A model generated the notes under the pieces. It was not told where the DNA came from. It saw nothing but the letters and a program-made list of their open reading frames with translations, and made no database searches. From Varroa destructor (Eukaryota > Arthropoda > Arachnida > Mesostigmata > Varroidae): a stretch of 64,000 nt of DNA. A program made the position numbers and the translations under genes. Below, one piece after another: positions 60,722 through 64,000 of the stretch. The stretch is from NCBI RefSeq assembly GCF_002443255.2, contig NW_019211459.1, positions 26,307,388 through 26,371,387 on the forward strand. Direction: 5' to 3'. The first letter of the stretch is position 1, and every line of letters begins with the position of its first letter.

Positions 60722-63144
60722 TTTTCATATAACATTGAATAAAGGAACAATGGTCCCGTTCCTTCCGGTATTATGGCAGGACTCTTTTTTAAGTTGTGAA
60801 TCTGTTTAGATCAGAGTGAAGACGTTAACAAGCGTCAAAAGCTAAGTCTTGCTTTGGAACTTTGAATTGTTGTGCAGAGTACCGAGAACCTCTTGTTTTG
60901 TAGACATGGCGAGGTTTTTTGGTAAGCATGACGACTGTTATTCGTCCCAAAGATTATCCCCTTTTGGATAAGAGTGATCCAAGAAGAAGCCTCTTTATAT
61001 TAGCGAAATCGACGTCATCCCACTACCCTTTTTCCTTTCTGGTGGGATTAAGTCCTGTAAATTCGAAAAAAAAAAAGCCCCAACTATTGACTTAACTTAC
61101 GTACTGTGTGAAGTTTTTACGCTGTGTTACCTTATTGTATCTGACTTTGTTTATAATGATTTGATATTACTATTCAATAACAGCTAATATTCTACGAACT
61201 TGTATATGATCGCTGACTTGTAACGGCTGATTACAGGCACGTCCAAAATAGCAAACAAAAATGTAGTCTCAATTACGTGATGTTAAGAGTAAGAAATAAA
61301 ACGTATATTTACCTTTATAGTGTGCTTTCCGCAATCAATGGGAACAGCGCAAGGTCTCACCCAGCTTTTCTTAACGAGCTGGGAACAGCCACAGGCAGCA
61401 ACGATCAGATCATCCAGACCAGACGGCAGGTGTCGTCGAGTCTCTTAGTTTTTAAATCACAAATAGTAACTGCAGCCTTGTACGACAAAAGCAGGAATGG
61501 CATTATCGAATGGCCAATCATGCTTATTGCGGAGATTTATTTCTGTGCGGAGGATGAGCTCGAGACAGTCTCGTGGTACGCATGGAATAAATAAATTCTA
61601 CAATTCTCCATGAGCCAATCGGTCAACGTTCTCGGGATGGATGCCATCTAGTTCCTTCAATGGTCGAATCGCGTTTACAATCTGCGATTCAGAAAGATCA
61701 GCTACCAGTGCATGTGTACCAAAATCAAATTAGAGTGGAGTTTTTTCCTGTAACTCTGCTCACTTCGCATCAGGATAGGGAAAGGTTTCTTGCTCAGGAT
61801 TCCTTAAATAGACTACCCAACCGCTTTTGGGATAAATGTTTGTTACTATTATTGTTGTTTTTAGAAGTAGCAGCAGTGATACTACCACTAGATGCTTCGA
61901 GTTCCATGTCCGGCATCATTGTTAAACGTTCCATTAGATGGTTGGCTTCCGGCATGAGTCTAACAGTGCTTACGCTCAGATTCGAACTTAGGCCATCACA
62001 TGTCCCTCAAGTTTAGCAGGCAAACACATTACCCATGTCATGGAGATTGTTGCTAAAACTATTAGCAGATGCTTCGAGTTTTACGCTCATTACTGCTTAA
62101 CCATTGTTACAACCACGAAGAATATTCGGCGTTATCAGCTTTTTTTTTTGCTCGTTTTAACCTTTTTGAGGCAACGTTTGGTATTTTTCGAATATGTCTC
62201 TCGTAAAGGCCGAGAGTCCCCATTGCTTTTATTACTACAATTTCGTCAACGAAAACTAGAACTTTCCATTGTTTAGCACAATGTACGTTCTTCACCGGTG
62301 CTGGCGTATACAATTGATAATTTCTTACCACTATTACAGGTAATGATGACTGTGCAAAAACACTAATAATAAAGGAAACCGTATTAACGCGCCATATGAA
62401 TTTGTGGGTGGGTGTAGATAACACAAAGTTGTATTCAACTTTGGATGCTGTTACACTGGTCTCTGTAAAGCATCTGTTGATTTTGATTATATATGTGGAA
62501 TCTGAATCCGATTAGCTCATGTTGGTGTAACACTGACGAGAAGTATCAGACAAAATAATGCGAGTTCCTACAGTAATGTTGTGTTAAAGCCACCTGTAAA
62601 TCGTACACAGGCATCGGTGAGATGATTACAGTTTAGGGGCAATTCTGTAGTGATTCCGCTGCTCGATTCCGCACAAAAGCTCATTTTCCAAAATTAAATG
62701 TGTGTGTTCAGTCTCTGTGCCCACTTGTGCTTTAAGCTAAAAGTGCTTCCTAATACTTACTACCTGAAGATGTGAGGAAATTATTTTTCAGCACAAATAT
62801 GCTTAGAATCTACTGATTGTCATCTCACGATATATCTCGCCTATCTGTAATCTATCCAGTATCTATAAGCTATTAACTACAAGCAGTTTTACTGTCGGAT
62901 AGAAAACTACGTCACAGCAGAGGTGTTTCTGCCAAAATATAAGTTGAACCAATATTACTTATTATATACCTCTAGCTCATGTTAGAACATACTGCAGCAT
63001 TTTTGCTCAAAAATTGAGCTATCTCTCTTTAGCGATAGTGTATACGCACAAGTTATCTTGATAGCCGCCTTGCACAATGGCCAGCTTTGATCTAAGGTTA
63101 GAGCACTCCTTACGAGTGTCTTAGAGATTTTATCATCTCCAATG
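60722..63144 (-). pseudogene. Broken MTHFD/FolD gene (methylene-THF dehydrogenase/cyclohydrolase)
   Basis: Minus-strand fragments follow the order of a FolD-type protein. At 63144, after an intact acceptor (ttttttgcag), IGDDKISKTLVRSA matches VGDDxASxTYVxxK, but the catalytic Lys position is Ala. Around 61720-61600, NAIRPLKELDGIHPENVDRL matches the AI-P-KDVDG-N-GRL block; an in-frame TAG (61600-61598) follows, then NLFIPCVPRDCLELI, matching FIPCTPxGCLELI. After a frame change come VTICDLKT and, after another, DLIVAACGCSQLVKKSW and VPIDCG. This piece ends at a donor-like gtaaat (61312). Last, about 60800-60722, IIPEGTGPL and YSMLYENN match the TPVPGGVGPMTVAMLM end with two residues lost. One stop, at least two frameshifts and loss of the catalytic Lys mean it cannot make active enzyme. 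Retained splice-like boundaries point to a decayed duplicated gene, not a processed copy. An intact homologue would serve one-carbon folate metabolism. Confidence 0.8.
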
Positions 63145-64000
63145 CTGCAAAAAAGTGACGAGATGTAAACAACAATCTTCATGTTAAGAGGTACATACCA
63201 AGCATCTACAGTTCGTAGTAGCCTCGAAAAGACCTAACGTACTCTTCGACATCGTGACTGTGTTAGCAGATACGGATTAGTTAGGTATATAGTAAGATTC
63301 CGCCAAAACAAATACTCCTAAAATTTATAAAGTTTACAATTAAAAACGCTCAGTTCTTCTCCCAGTAAAGTATAATTTCCTCGTAATTTCAGTGACAGTA
63401 AGCTGAATTCGTTAGAAAGAAAAGCATTTAAAAAACATCAAGTTCAAGTACAACCATAAATTTCTGATCTACACTGTCGACAGTTGATGATATAGTATCG
63501 CATTGATACATGTGTGCACCGAGTATATTGGTATACCAGAAATACAACTAATTATAAAAATTATTATAGCCTTGCTATTAGGCATATTTCGAATCTCAGC
63601 AGGTGATTTATGATTTACGGTAATCTAGTGGTCGTCGTCTGAAAATATTTGAAATTCGCCCGCGAAACAGCATAACGTAAAAAGCATTCCGAAAATCTTG
63701 ACAAATCGGGCCTATTCGAAGTGAGCCAGCGGGAATACAATAGCATTTAACGAATTTAATAGCCTGACGATCGGTGCAAAAATCTGAAGTGAACAAGTAC
63801 TGATAGACTACACAATAACAAAACTCAATAAACCATATACCGGAACTAGCTGATCTATTTATAGATATCGGAAATTAAAAAATTCTTCGGATGGCCTTGC
63901 TTGTAAGGGGAGTCTAACAGCTAGAGTAGTAGTTCAAGATGAAACCCCGATAACTCTATAGTTATTATAATAGTGCTATTCAACAAGTTATGAAAGCAAT
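63145..64000. other. AT-rich flank, no gene recognised
   Basis: No convincing frame, repeat or RNA gene is visible. The first exon of the MTHFD relic might lie here but was not identified. Confidence 0.5.

Noticed and set aside
61277..61594. 105-codon plus-strand ORF
   Set aside because: It lies opposite the MTHFD/FolD relic blocks, which match a known family on the minus strand; the plus frame is a shadow.

Overview
This is animal genomic DNA. It has spliced genes with GT-AG introns, polyadenylation signals, AT-rich intergenic sequence and many microsatellites. The gene set (Van Gogh, SYF1/XAB2, ALG5, MoaC/MOCS1B, CMTM-like MARVEL protein, TMEM47/PERP-like protein, BTB protein) fits a small-genome arthropod. 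A mite or related chelicerate is my guess from gene compactness and microsatellite load; no sequence here proves the clade.

Layout. 1-2.9 kb: no gene seen. 2.9-4.75 kb (+): last three exons of a TMEM47/PERP-like tetraspan protein. 4.75-16.4 kb: microsatellite-rich intergenic DNA. 16.5-18.1 kb (-): complete four-exon MARVEL/CMTM-like gene. 18.9-20.6 kb (-): two decayed housekeeping-gene fragments, one like AHSA1 (Hsp90 co-chaperone) and one like DPH4/DNAJC24 (diphthamide synthesis). 25.2-28.8 kb (+): GC-richer leader and a single-exon Van Gogh/Strabismus gene. 32.9-33.5 kb (-): intronless Cdc34/UBE2R-like E2 that lacks the acidic loop and tail. 35.1-38.5 kb (+): three-exon splicing factor SYF1/XAB2. 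40.5-44.5 kb (-): nine-exon ALG5. 45.6-47.1 kb (-): an unidentified gene or relic. 47.6-49.6 kb (+): five-exon stand-alone MoaC domain protein. 52.0-57.1 kb (+): six-exon BTB protein. 57.1-64 kb: a possible extra terminal exon, then a broken MTHFD/FolD gene on the minus strand (60.7-63.1 kb).

The genes do not form a pathway. They cover planar polarity, splicing, N-glycosylation, molybdopterin synthesis, ubiquitination and membrane organisation. SYF1 and ALG5 converge; ALG5 and MoaC diverge across about 3 kb, and the unidentified exons lie between them. No bacterial-type operon, CRISPR array, rRNA, convincing tRNA, viral gene or intact transposon was recognised. The most notable content is three decayed housekeeping genes still recognisable by eye, the atypical Cdc34-like E2, an unidentified minus-strand exon set, and three hairpins of roughly pre-miRNA size or smaller.
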